Position numbers and translations under genes: made by a program. This document shows, in pieces, positions 12,192-23,869 of a DNA stretch of 64,000 nt (the first letter of the stretch is position 1; every line of letters begins with the position of its first letter). Below the pieces are notes generated by a model, which saw nothing but the letters and a program-made list of their open reading frames with translations, was not told the DNA's origin and searched no databases. This DNA is from Blastomyces gilchristii SLH14081 (Eukaryota > Ascomycota > Eurotiomycetes > Onygenales > Ajellomycetaceae). Where the stretch lies: assembly GCF_000003855.2 (NCBI RefSeq), contig NW_003101651.1, positions 215,651-279,650 on the forward strand, written 5' to 3'.

Positions 12192-15100
12192 ATGGCCGCT
12201 TCACGTTCGGTATCAGCATCATATCCCCCTCCCGTTCTCCTCGGTACAACTCCAGACCTCACAGATAAGCCTCTCGCAGCCCAGAGACGGCGGCCGTCCA
12301 GGGTTCCTGGTGGGTTTGATACAGACGATGAGCTCTCGCCGATGAAAATGGAGTTTGACGACGAGGCCAGGACGCAGCAGGATGGGAGGCAAGGAGAGCA
12401 GCGTGGGGATCAAGAATTTGAAGAACAGTACCCGCCGCCATGGGATGAAGATGAGAAGAATCAGTCGAGCAGCCTGTTGACGATGACTGGGGGTGCAAAT
12501 ACCCATGCCGATAATACTAATGACAACGGCAAAAATGACCATAGCCCGCTTTTACTTAGCTTCAAGGATCCACCCCTGCCGTTGTCACCGCGTCAACACC
12601 CGCAGCATGAAGAGCCGATGTCTTCACCATCGCCTGTTCTGGCCATCGACGATTATTCTTCCTCTACGATTCCTCTTCCTAGCATTGACTTCAACGATTC
12701 CAGAGGCCTTTTGCTCACTTCCTCTATCCCCTACCCTGAATATAATGACACCATGGACAACTCGACCAGTACTAACGACCATAACGACGACCATGACCAC
12801 GAGTACGAGCCTAAAGAGAGCAAGCATAAGAATCTAGAGCATGGGCGGGAAAATGAGATTGTAGATGACCATGACCACGACCACGACCACGACCACGGAA
12901 ACGAAAACGAAAATGAAAATGAACATGAAAACTCCAATGAAAACTACAATGATCAGACACTACCAAACCAAACCGCTCTCGACGAGAAAGAAATGCGCCA
13001 GAAACTACTGGACATAGAATCCAGCTTTCTCCCTGAACCCTCCACAATTGATGTCGCTGCTACACCCGGCGTACCTGCGCCGGACGATACATACTTGATT
13101 GGCGTGGGCGATAGGGATGTGTCGCAGGTCGACGAGGGTGACAGTCGAGAAACTCCCCCTTCCCCTACTACACCGCCCGGCGCATACAAAACCCCGGCAG
13201 CTCGCCGCGCTACCAGATTAGAACCCTCTTTGTTCGAGGACGAAGGGGATTCAGATGAGAAGAGGGGGAGCGAGCACAGCCATGACAATGATAATTATGA
13301 GGACTTGGATTTGACTCCTTCTGCAAAAGGGAATGATACTCTCAATACTTCATCGTTAGATACCGTATCATCCTCACCAACCGCAGCTGCGGCGGCGAGA
13401 ACCGTCTCGAGGGCTATATCTACAGCTATGTCGAACTCTAGTCTACGGAGCAGTGCATCCCATCGCCGTCAACATAGTGAACGGGACGATTCACAACTAT
13501 CTAGTACAGACGATGATAATGTAAATGCTACCCCGCGCCGCTCTACGCGGAACATTTCCCCAACCCGTGCCGCCTCGCGGCAACTGCAAGATACTACGGG
13601 AGTAAGCGGTAGTGAGGGAGATACGCCACACGATTCCGGCTCGGCTTCGGAGCGCAGACGCAAACGACCCAAATTCTTGACGAGTCGACAGTCCGTTCAC
13701 CGGTTCTCAAGTTCTTCCACTGCCACTATCGGCACGGATACTGCGTCTAGCGAAGCTGCGATGGGGGTCGATTTTGCAATCCAGTCCGGCGGGGCAGCGC
13801 CAGCGAATCACAGCGGCCAGCGGTCACACAGTCACGGTAGACAGAAGAAGGAGCTGTCCAGGTCGATAAGCCTTGGAAGTATGGCGTCTGGCGTATCGGG
13901 CATGAGTGATGATAACTTGATGGAACAGCGGAGAGGGTTCAGTGGTGTTTCAGACGTCAGTCTACATACGTTGGATGAAGAAGATTCTACCTCACAGACC
14001 CGCCCGGGGTCATCAGGGAAGAAATCCGTGACGGATCCCATGACTCCCAAAGCTCAACCGCGCGATCAACCACCACTAGAAACCGCGATAGTAGGCCACA
14101 TCAAGGACATCCTGATACCAGCCACTCTCGCCCGTCAATTCCGAGAAAGTACTCTTGGCATATCCCCAGACAAGCGTGGAGGTGCCCCAACCCCCGCGTT
14201 TGGGCGCAGCGGTAAGTCACTGACACTCAAGGAACAGAGCAGCACCATAGATAGGCTGTCGAAAGAGAATTTTGACCTCAAGATGCGTATTCACTTCCTC
14301 AACGAGGCGCTGAATAAACGCTCTGAAGAGGGTGTGAAAGAAATGATCTCTGAAAACGTGGAGCTGAAGTCCGATAAAATCAAACTACAGAAGGATAATC
14401 AGGCGCTTCGGAGGAATATTCGTGATTTAGAGAAGCAGCTTCGCGATCGCAAGGGCGGGGAGAGTGATGGGGACCGGGAAAAGTCCGAGAGAGAAGATGG
14501 GGCGGATGCTGAGGATGAGGATGGGCAGGGTCAGGGGCATGGCGGTGTGGATGAGGAAGAGCTGACATATCTGCGCGAAAGGATTGAGACGTATGAGGTG
14601 GAGATTGAAAGATTGAGGTCGGAAAGTATTTCGCGGGAGAGTGAGAAGAGGCGGTTGGCTGAGATGGTAAAGTTGTTGGGAGAGGGGAGAGTAGCTATTG
14701 GCTCTGATGCGGGGGCAAGGGAGGAGAGGGTGAGTGGTTTGCATTATGATGATTCTTGGTAGTAGGGGAGAAGGTTGCCCTCTATGCTGGGCGACCATTT
14801 TATAGACTTTTACTGACATATTCTATTTTCGCTTTAGGATATGTGGAAGGACATGCTTGACGCAGAAGCCGCAGCCCGAGAACAGGCGGAAGAGGAAAAC
14901 AGAAAGCTTCGGGATGAGCTTCTGCGCATGAAGCCAGATACAATCTCTGGTAGCCGATCTGGAGGTTCTCGTGTTGGCAAATTGTCCGTTGTCTCTCGAT
15001 CCAGCGCCTCAAGACCGGGACATTGACCGGAGTGCTGCTCTTGGCACTACTTCCAGCACCACCCTCGTCGAATTAGAGCTTCTTAAGCAAGAAAATGCCG

Positions 15101-18100
15101 AGCTTCGCCGCGAAGTCAGTGCACAGACCTCCATGCTAACGTCTAGGAATCGGGAAAAGGAGAGACTTTACCAGGAAATCGAAGACTTGAAATTGGGCCA
15201 GCGGAGAGGAGACGGTGGCCGGTCTGTTGCCGGCGATAGTATTTTTGAGCGTTCAATATCCCGCGCCCAGGATAGGTCCAATTCTCGTACAAGCGACGGG
15301 ACGAGATCTCGCACCAGCGATGCAGAACGCGAAAGCCTTGAGATCAAAAATGGGGAACTCCGCGATCATGTGTCAGCGCTTAAGCTTGAGAATCAAAGTA
15401 TTCGCGCTCAACTTGACGAATGCATGAGCGATCTGGAGGCGTTGGACCGTGCATACCAAGCTGATGTGGAACAGGCTGAGGAAGACTTGCAAACTATACA
15501 AATGGAACGGGATCAGGCGATGCAGATTGCTGATGAGCGGGAGGAAGCCTTGCAGGATCTTAAAGCAGAGGCGCAGGAAGAACTGGATGCCATGGGCGAT
15601 GAGCTGGATCAGAAGATTGACGAATGTCAGCGCATGGAGGCTGAATTGTCTAATCAACATGAGAATCTCAAGGCCTTGCAGGCAGAAATGCGGTCAGCAA
15701 GCGAGGGCATTATCAGACTCGAACAAGATGCACAAAACAACTTACAGAAATACAAAGCTGTACAGCAGGAGTTGGATGATGCGAATCGGGAGCTGGAGCA
15801 GATGGAGAAGAGTCTCTTTGAAGCTAATAATAAAGTGCAGCGGTTGACTGTTCAGCAGGAATCTAGTCAGAATGAGATTGCGTTCCTCCGTGAGGAGCAA
15901 GATGGCGATAAGATTAAGATCGGGGATTTGGAGTCTGAGTTGAAGACGTGTCAGATGAGTCTACAAATTGAGAAGGATAGAGCTAAAGAGCTTGATCGTC
16001 GCCTTGCGGAGGAAAGACACCAGCGGGAAGTTGTTGGGGGTAAGGAGAAGCAGGAGGTTCAACGAATTATGAATGAGCTTAACCGCGAGGCCACTACTGC
16101 CAAGGATGAGGTCCGTAAGCTGAAGAAGACTCTCTCTTCAAGGGATATCGAGGCTACGACTTGGAAAGAGCGATTTGTGGAATTGGAAAACAGCCTCCGT
16201 GAAGCCCTTGGCGACCTCAACGGCACACGCTCAAGCTTACTTTCTTCAATAACTAAGCTGCAGCAGGAGTTAGATTCAACCGCTCTGGAGCTGGAGAGTA
16301 CTCGCACCAAGCTCGATGAGAAAGAATCCCTGCTCCGCAACCGCGATGCCCTCCTCGAGAGCCATGGTTTGGAGACTCGCAAACTAGCAGATCTCTTGGA
16401 GAGGGAGCGTCAAGCGCACCGGGCAGATAAACATTCATTCGAACAGTCACTCAAATCCCACCACCAAGCGTCCCGGACAATCTCACAGAATAACTCGCGG
16501 ATCTCGGACTTGGAGTCTGCACGAAGTCAGGACCGGAAGCGTTTCAGTACCCTCGAACAACAGTATAAGGACCAATTAAGTGAGCGCAATGCAATGTTCC
16601 TCACTATTTGGAAACGACTCTCTGCCATGTGCGGACCTGACTGGGCCCACTCGAACAGTCTAATCAACGGAAACCTGCCCAGCCAGGAAGTTATCGGGAA
16701 TATGCTTTTCTGGCCAGGTTTTAGCCGAAATCTCCTGCTCGCGGTAAAGACGGTTGAAACCCACATTGGCGGCTTCAAGGCGCGCATTAAGTCTGTGGAG
16801 CGGGACCTGACAAAGGAGTATCAGAATCTCGAACATAATCTGAACGTCCGCGTTAAGAAACTGGAGCGGATGGAGGAATTGGTTCAAAGTTTGAGATCCA
16901 GCCAACAGCATCACCGTTCAACCTCTTCAAACCCTTCCAGCCCCGAAATATCCAAACTCAGGGGCGAGAACAGGTTGTTAAAGGCCGAGCTGAATCTTCT
17001 CCAATCTCATTCACGGGCTCGTGCGGCTAATGCCGCAGCCGCGGGAGGTGGAAACGGCCACGGCTCGTCACGACAGTCTGCATCTAACCTCGCCGCCAAC
17101 ACCTTATCACGATACAGCTCCACGACTGCAGTTGACAACGCGTCTATAGCTGGAATACACGGCCACGGACCACAACCCAGCCGAAGTCCCAGTACCCTCT
17201 CCCGCGGTTCCTCTGGCATCCCTCAACCATCCCAGTACTCCTCTTCTTCAACACTCACGAACAATCCCGTCGCACCCGCTGGAACATCATCTTCCACACA
17301 GGTCGCCCAGCAACAGTCACAATACCATCACGTCACTTCTCCACGCCATTCGCACTCCAGCAGCGAACCCTCACAGGAGAAATGGATAAAAAGATTGCAG
17401 GAGCTCGAGCGCCGCCTCACGGCAGAACGCGAAGCGCGTTTACTTGACCGTTCCGGTGCGCGTAAGCGGCTGGAAGAGCAGAATGCGCGCAATGAGGAGC
17501 TTGCAGCTGAGTTGGCTAGGCAAAGGATGAGGCAGCAGTACCGGGGTGCTATTTCCAATACCCCTCATAACCGAAGTAGCAGCAACAATGGTTCAGGAGG
17601 AGGCGGGACTGGGGATGGAAGCGGAAACGGCCCCACGGCTCCCAGCCGCCATCTCTCCGCGCCAGCAGCCGCCGTCGTGGATGATGCGGAACGCTCCCGA
17701 GCTAGCAGGGCGACTGTCAGCCCCTATCATCAACGTCGTCACCGCGATAACGGTGATGATACTGATCGCGAGGGCGAAGAAGGTAGCGGAGACCCTGATG
17801 AGGGCGAGATGGTCATCATCGACCACCGCGGTAGTGATGGAAGTGGCGGATATCAGCAGCGGCATGATAGCCGGCCGTATGGTCGCAGCCAAAAGGGGCA
17901 TAGGCATTCAAGCGCCGCCACAGGTACGAGTCGCGAGCAGTCACATTCGTCGCGCGGTCATCGACAGCAGCGACATTCGCACCATGGAACTGGAACGGCT
18001 GCGGAGACGGATGAGTATGATGGGGGGGATGATTATGAGGACGATTACGACGATGAGGAAGATGGAAATGGGTCGGGGACGGATGATGGGGAGGGTGGTG

Positions 18101-18126
18101 GATTGACCGTTGAGGTCGAGGTTTAG
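12192..18126 (+). CDS. apsB: ApsB/Mto1-like microtubule-organising-centre anchor protein (CM1 motif, coiled coil)
   Basis: Exon 1 is 12192-14729 (846 codons). An intron at 14730-14837 (GTGAGT, branch-like TACTGAC at 14811, TTTAG) leads to a coiled-coil exon at 14838. The frame then has to shift by one base before 15,026 to enter the long open frame ending TAG at 18126. A 55- or 64-base intron from 14950 to 15004 or 15013 would do this and give roughly 1920 residues, but its splice sites are weak. The N-terminal 670 residues are low complexity, with a DH repeat at about 226-235 followed by NE-rich sequence. The CM1/Cnn_1N motif is near residues 676-752 (KEQSSTIDRLSKENFDLKMR), the part that recruits gamma-tubulin complexes in centrosomin, Mto1 and ApsB. 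Long coiled coils follow (genomic 15,060-16,550), then a conserved C-terminal block (about 16,580-16,900) resembling the Mto1/ApsB spindle-pole/septum-targeting region, and an acidic tail. Family members sit at spindle-pole bodies and septa. The protein is longer than I remember for Aspergillus ApsB; much of the excess is N-terminal. Confidence 0.8.
14730..14837 (+). other. intron 1 of the ApsB-like gene
   Basis: GTGAGT donor, TACTGAC branch-like site at 14811-14817 and TTTAG acceptor. It keeps phase 0 and joins two coiled-coil-coding segments; unspliced translation would stop at 14760-14762. Confidence 0.85.
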
Positions 18127-19479
18127 GTAGTTTTCTTCGATGGAAACGTGTTCTGGGTGTTTTCCCTCTCAAGTTCAGTCTTCTTTCTGCTTTCCTGCTC
18201 GGATTTGGCTGCTCCTTTTTTCTTTTTGTCTTCAAGGGGGGGTCTTTTATGGGTTGGGTTTAGGTATTTATGATAACACTTTTTCATTTCTTATTTATTT
18301 AATCCTATCCTATCTTATTTTATCTTATTTCTTGTTTGCCTGTCCTTTTGTCCCTTGAGAAGCCTGGCATGACTGAACGCAAGCGACAGACACCTTTACA
18401 GATATATCTCTTTTGTATGAATGATTAACTATCTTCTTGAGGATGTCTCTGGCATCAATAGTTGCATGCTACTTACTCCTCGAGACTTGTTCAACGCCTT
18501 GTCATCGCTATCTGTGACGGAGTGCTTAACTTTGGGTGTAAATCCCCCACTTGCACAAAAGCAGAAGAAGCTTTGGTTTGACGGCAGAACCTCATGGACA
18601 TCCATAGTTCTCCTGGACTTCGTACGTGTTGGTTGACCCAAAAGCAAAGACTTACATTGCAGTTCGAGCCAAGTGCGGTGAATCCTCTCCAATAATATTT
18701 CATTTCACTAACTCTGTAACGTTAGTTAATTTTCTACTAGTTAACTATGTATCCCAGTGGCCCCTCTCCACGAGATGGCCTCACGAGCATTCCGCTCAAT
18801 TGCTGGACGATAAGTCTGTCATCATCAAAAAGCGTTGAGTTGGCCCATGATAGATTGAGTGCATGGGTATAAACAGCTCTCCCCCACGCGTGACATTAAT
18901 TATCAGTAAACTAACTAGCTAGTTATGCTCTGTGATTAATAAGACAGAAGCATCGGTGGGCGGCTGAAGTGCATACAGCGTATGTCCCTGGATACCTTGT
19001 GCAATTTTCTTCCGAGGGGGGGGAGCTTACCTGCATTCACCGCGCGTTTGGCGTATTGTCATCGTGAACCCTCCCCCGGCTGGGGTGAACAAAGGGCGAC
19101 TGAATTTAAGGTCTGTTTACCTGAAATGGAGACGTGATTCTTACATATGATGATTCATCACAGATCAAACTTCACTCGCGCAATACGCTAGAGGAAATGG
19201 GGTTGGTTGTAACCTCGCAACGTATAAACAAACCTTCATGTACAGTATGTAACTATGGATGTATGCACGGATGTATGTATAATGTATGTATGTACGTACA
19301 ATGGGCTCCATACCTTACCTACAAACCACTACGAGAAAACGAACACCCGCGAGCTGGGTAACTAACTTGCCATTGATGAATGGAATGGGTTAATTGCAAG
19401 TCCAGCTACCCAGGTTACATGTACATGTAACATGCACAATACATAACTAGGCCCCTTCAAAGGAAGTGAGAGAGGGACG

Positions 19480-19496
19480 CCCCCCCCCCCCCCCCC
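19480..19496. repeat. poly-C tract
   Basis: Seventeen consecutive C on the plus strand; a mononucleotide tract with no neighbouring gene. Confidence 0.9.
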
Positions 19497-19962
19497 ACCA
19501 TAGCCGCTTTTCAAAAGCGTGCGACAAAGGTGTCGCCGTGACAGAAGAGGAGGAGCATGCAAATTAAAATGCACCCAAGAGTGTACGCGTACTCCGTACA
19601 CGTAGCATCAAGCTCAAAGTAAGGCTGAGAGGAATAAGCTTAGATCAATGATGAAGGGTAAACTCAATTGACGATATTTTATGGCAAATTCCGCCCGATG
19701 ATGCTATAGCTGAGCCATGACCTCATACATACATGTAATGTAATGTACATGTACATGTACAACCACTTAACTTTAACCGAGGCCAACTCTGCAATTTTGT
19801 CACATTTTATTTTTCGCCAACTTGATCAAGGCAATTAATTTTGCATCCTTCATTCAGCAATAATCCCGCAGAGTAAACATGGATTACGAAAGACTAAGTA
19901 AAGATTCTTCAAGAGCCAGATAACGCTACGAAATAGATGTCATCAAAAGAAAAGTTGATTAC

Positions 19963-20060
19963 CTATGTATCTTGCTTCTTTTTGAGGTAATTTGTCAGCG
20001 CCCGCCTTGAATCTCTCCGAGTCGTCGTAGGTGAAGTCGACGGGCTTTCGGGGTTTACTG
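19963..20060 (-). other. possible orphan coding exon
   Basis: On the minus strand a pyrimidine-rich CTCCAG acceptor precedes 98 bases that translate cleanly to a hydrophilic peptide containing KPRKPVDFTYDDSERFKAG and end at a G|GTAATC donor. The amino-acid use looks protein-like and differs from the surroundings. The nearest upstream ATG exon (MASTLDDLSA, from 20123) is not in a compatible phase, and no downstream exon was found. It could be part of a small spliced gene or a relic. I do not recognise the family. Confidence 0.25.
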
Positions 20061-20720
20061 CTGGAGTTAAAAAGAGAGAGATACTCTGGATACGGCGCTA
20101 AGGTCGTCTAGGGTGGAAGCCATGGGGCTGTTTGTCACTCGACGATTATCAATCAAGGCGGAAAGGAGGTCGAAATCCCAATCTCAGAAGCAAGCTCACT
20201 GCACGCCGCAACCAATAATGAAGGTCGGTGTGTCTTCCTGCTACAAACGCCATGAGCCAGCCAAAATGTGTTGTAATGCAAAAAATAAAAAATGCAAAAA
20301 TGAAAAAGAAGAAGAAAAACAGGAACCAAGAAAGTGAAAAAAAGAGGTTGCAATTTTCGTCAAGGGCTTTCCAACACCCCCCATTATTGGAAAGATATTG
20401 AAGAAGAAAAAAGTGTGTGTGTTGGAAGGTTTGGATAGATAACTTAGAGATTCTAGATCCTGACCGGTCCGTGTCAATCTGGTGGCGGGAAGAGCTTATT
20501 TTCAGTCAATGGCTTTGACAAGAAGGATATCAGCCTATGAAGTGCTTTCTATGAGTAATCCTTTTCTTTTTCATTTGCAAATTTATAGTTATACTGAGAG
20601 GTACCGTATATAGTGGCATGCAACGCAGAGAGTTTTAAACTATCCTTTTGTTGCCCTTGTTATATAGAAACCTCTGTTCAATGGCAATGGAGATTGCTTG
20701 GTCTGGGGAAGAGAGGGTGC

Positions 20721-20789
20721 TCTTCTTCTTCTTCTTCTTCTTCTTCTTCTTCTTCTTCGTCGTCGATCAAGAGAGAGAGAGAGAGAGAG
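20721..20789. repeat. adjacent (TCT)n and (GA)n microsatellites
   Basis: An uninterrupted TCT tract (about 20721-20758) is followed after a dozen bases by a GA tract (about 20770-20789). The poly-Leu and poly-Ser frames across it are artefacts of the repeat. Confidence 0.9.
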
Positions 20790-22339
20790 GCCGCCGAGGT
20801 GGGATGATATCATTGACGCGATGTTAGGCTTTGTGGACCAGGTGTCCGCCTCCCCCGCCAGGACGGGCAGGTCATTATTATTATTACGAGCCTGTTGTTG
20901 AACAGACGACCAATGCAAGGTACGGTGGTTCCCGCGCTATCCTCAAGCTTGTTGGTGCTGACGCTGCCTATATCGGTATGCTCTGGTTTGATTATTAGAC
21001 GTAGCATCGTCGTTTCAGTGGCAGGTGCAACGTACTGTACATATAGAACCGCTCAAGAGAAGCGTAGTTTGGCCGAAGATGTCAAATACGGGGTATATGA
21101 ATACCCAATAATGTGCTGCGGAGTACTCATCATCCAAGATAAATGTATATTTTTTGGTGGTATTCAGGTTCAATTTAATTCGGACCACGGTAAACAATCA
21201 AAAGTATCTGTAGTTGAGTTTTGACAAAATAAACGAAAGAAGATTTCAAAACAGTAGATACGTATCCGGTTTTTCGAAGAAGGCAACTAACTCAATGCAT
21301 AACTATCTGATAAAAATCAGGTTTTTCTCCACTCGCTTGATTGTTGTTCATTTCTGTGATATGTATGATACATGAGAGCGAGCAACAGGCGACTGGCTGG
21401 CAACTGCGGCAGCATTGCTATTACTACGCTGCGTACAGCGTAACTACTGATTATTGGCAAGTGAGGACACGGACGGTTGTTTCCCGAGGGGGCGTTGAGA
21501 GTGCAATAATAATAATAATGACGATGTTAGGAATCGCCGATGATAACCAAGTAGATAGATAATATACCAGCCAACAAAATGGTGGGAGGCATGGGGGGAT
21601 TAGTCTGTAACGTTATTAATAAGTTACTATTCATACAGATTGTCTACAGCTGGCGGCGCCAGGACATTGCATTGTAGTTACAGCGTAATTGTATTGTAAA
21701 GAATCTTGTACGGGGATGTCATCACATCATATCATCCCCTTTCGCTTTAATGTCACCAAGCATAACAACTTATTGCTGCAAGGCTAAGCAGAGAAACAAA
21801 ACCACGACGATGAAAAGGTGTCTTATTATTAGTATTGGCAAAGTGGGAATTAATTCGCCGTTTTTACTTTCAAATTTTTAAAGCTGAGAGAGGACACGAG
21901 CAAAATGCGAATTGCAAGACTAACATGAAAATAAAAATGCCGAGATGCCAAGTTGCCCACAAGCCCTCGTCAATATAAAATACTTTCATGAATTGATAAT
22001 GCCTGTCAGCCCCGACGGTCGAACTATTCCTCCAGATCCCAAACACCAGCCATAACGATATTCTCGGCGGGTGGGCTGTGCAATACTGCTTAGGCCCGAC
22101 GACGGTTTGAAAAGTTCTTGGGTAATCATTGGAATGCAACAAACCTGCCTCTCTCTGCGGCTTTTCCGCTCCCGTCTAGAGGTTTAAAAAAAATAAAGAA
22201 AAATTAAAATAAAATTGAAAATTGAAAAATAAACCGCATCGGCTTCGCCAAGGACCGATGAGCGAGTTCTTCTTTCCTGCTGTTTGGGGCTTCTCGAAAG
22301 GGATTTTATATATACATGACATGTACGGAGTAGTTAATC

Positions 22340-22850
22340 AACATTAGTGTCAATGACAGATTCTATGAGCTGAGGGTAGAGAGTATTAATAGACAATTTT
22401 TTGAAGAAATCTCTGCTTCAACTAATAATAACAGCTCTCTATTTCAACAGATAGAATAGAAGATTTTATTTAAAGAATCTGTGAGAGAATCAGATTATTT
22501 GAAAGGTTATCATAGAGGTCATAGATTTGACACAGGGAGAGAATGAGAGCTGCAGAACATTGATTCTGTTAACCACTATTTTTTACCTGTGTCCATACTG
22601 TGCATAGAAGATTTCTAGTTTTTCATGTATTAATTAACGGAAATTCAATTCCTGAGCCATTCCTATTATATTTAATTTAGTAGAGGTGCATTCTATCATC
22701 TATCAAAGAGAAGAGTGTGTGTGTATAAATCCCTCTTCTCAAACAATCAAATCGTAAACAATATAATAATAAACTTCCCAGCAAGCAGATTCTGTTGTCC
22801 CTGCTGTCAAACTGGTTCTTTCCTGCCCACTTGTTCGTCATGACAAGGCA
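22340..22850. repeat. AT-rich island, possibly a degraded solo LTR
   Basis: Moderately AT-rich sequence unlike its left flank. Near its right side it has a TATAAAT box (about 22723) followed by a stretch containing AATAATAAA, the order expected in an LTR. No flanking target duplication or clear TG...CA ends were found, so this is a weak call. Confidence 0.2.
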
Positions 22851-22944
22851 AGTTCGTTCTCAGCCTTTATTTTTATTTTCCCCCTGTTGCACTACTCTAC
22901 TATCCTTGAGAAAGAACATCGTTGTGTTGAAGCAGAGTCGCGTG

Positions 22945-22975
22945 GTCTGCGGGTCTGCGGGTCTGCGGGTCTGCG
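22945..22975. repeat. short direct repeat, unit GTCTGCGG
   Basis: Three perfect copies of GTCTGCGG followed by a partial fourth copy. Confidence 0.8.
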
Positions 22976-23348
22976 CGTTGGGATTTTGTGCCGGGAGGGT
23001 TTACATAATTATTATGGATGGGATGATTGCAAAAAAAAAAAAAAAATAAATAAATTAAAAAAAATAAAAAAGTCCCTGCCGGCGCGAAAGACGTGGTGAG
23101 TGAGGGAAGAGAGAGAGAGATATTTTGCTTTGTATCTTCCCTTTTCCGTGCCGCGACCCGGATTTCCGAGTTCGATGTCATGGAGCTCGGAGCGGAGCTT
23201 GGAGCTCCAGCCAAGGCAAAGCCACAACGGCCGCGGTTTTTCTTTTTTTGTTTTTTTTCTTTTTTCATATTCCTTTTTCCGAATTTTTTTCCTCTTTTGT
23301 TCTTTTCACGACCGTATAACAGGTGACGGAGCAGCCCGAATCCCGGTA

Positions 23349-23543
23349 TTGTATGCGTGTATGTATGCGTGTATGTATGTATGTATGTATGTATGTATGT
23401 ATGTATGTATGTATGTATGTATGTATGTATGTATGTATGTATGTATGTATGTATGTATGTATGTATGTATGTATGTATGTATGTATGTATGTATGTATGT
23501 ATGTATGTATGTATGTATGTATGTGTGTATGTATGTATGTATG
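23349..23543. repeat. (GTAT)n tetranucleotide microsatellite, about 48 units
   Basis: About 195 bp of nearly perfect GTAT repeats with a few GTGT or GCGT interruptions at the ends. The unit is 4 bp, so all three plus frames are open and give meaningless Cys/Met/Tyr/Val repeats. It lies about 330 bp left of the change to AT-rich repeat DNA. Confidence 0.97.
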
Positions 23544-23869
23544 GCTTGGTCCTGACGATTGATACTCTGCGCCCGAAGACTCAGGTCGCGCTGTTATTAT
23601 TATTATCTCTTGGCCCCTTGCTACAGTAGCTTCAGAAGGGATATTCTGCGCCGTGACTGTTCAACGCCTCCTGGGATACGTCGTCATGGCGAGTGGCTAT
23701 TCTTCTCTTCGTATTTGACATTACATACATGCCTTGCGGATCTTATCAATTTGCTCACTGCTGTAACGTGATCAACCACCCAACGCCCGCTTGCACCCAA
23801 TGCCCGCCCAATCTTCATTTTTTCATCCATCTTCAAACACTCACAACATGCATCATGAAGCAGTTATAT

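Larger units (their letters stand above)
18127..23348. other. gene-poor flank before the AT-rich compartment
   Basis: About 5.2 kb of mixed-composition DNA with no gene I can support except one possible orphan exon (19963-20060, minus). It holds several simple repeats (poly-C at 19480, TCT and GA tracts at 20721-20789, an 8-bp direct repeat at 22945), ATGTA-rich stretches (about 19,255-19,290), and TACATG/GTACGGAGTA motifs (19417, 19589, 19740, 22323). From about 22,330 the AT content rises. Confidence 0.55.

Noticed and set aside
12219..14819. Multiple minus-strand frames of 60-130 codons opposite the ApsB-like gene
   Set aside because: Shadow frames of a long, repeat-rich coding exon.
20613..20918. 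Poly-Leu, poly-Ser and poly-Arg frames
   Set aside because: Products of the (TCT)n and (GA)n tracts, open on both strands for that reason alone.
23320..23630. Several open frames of Cys/Met/Tyr/Val repeats
   Set aside because: They are translations of the (GTAT)n microsatellite in different frames; no gene signals.
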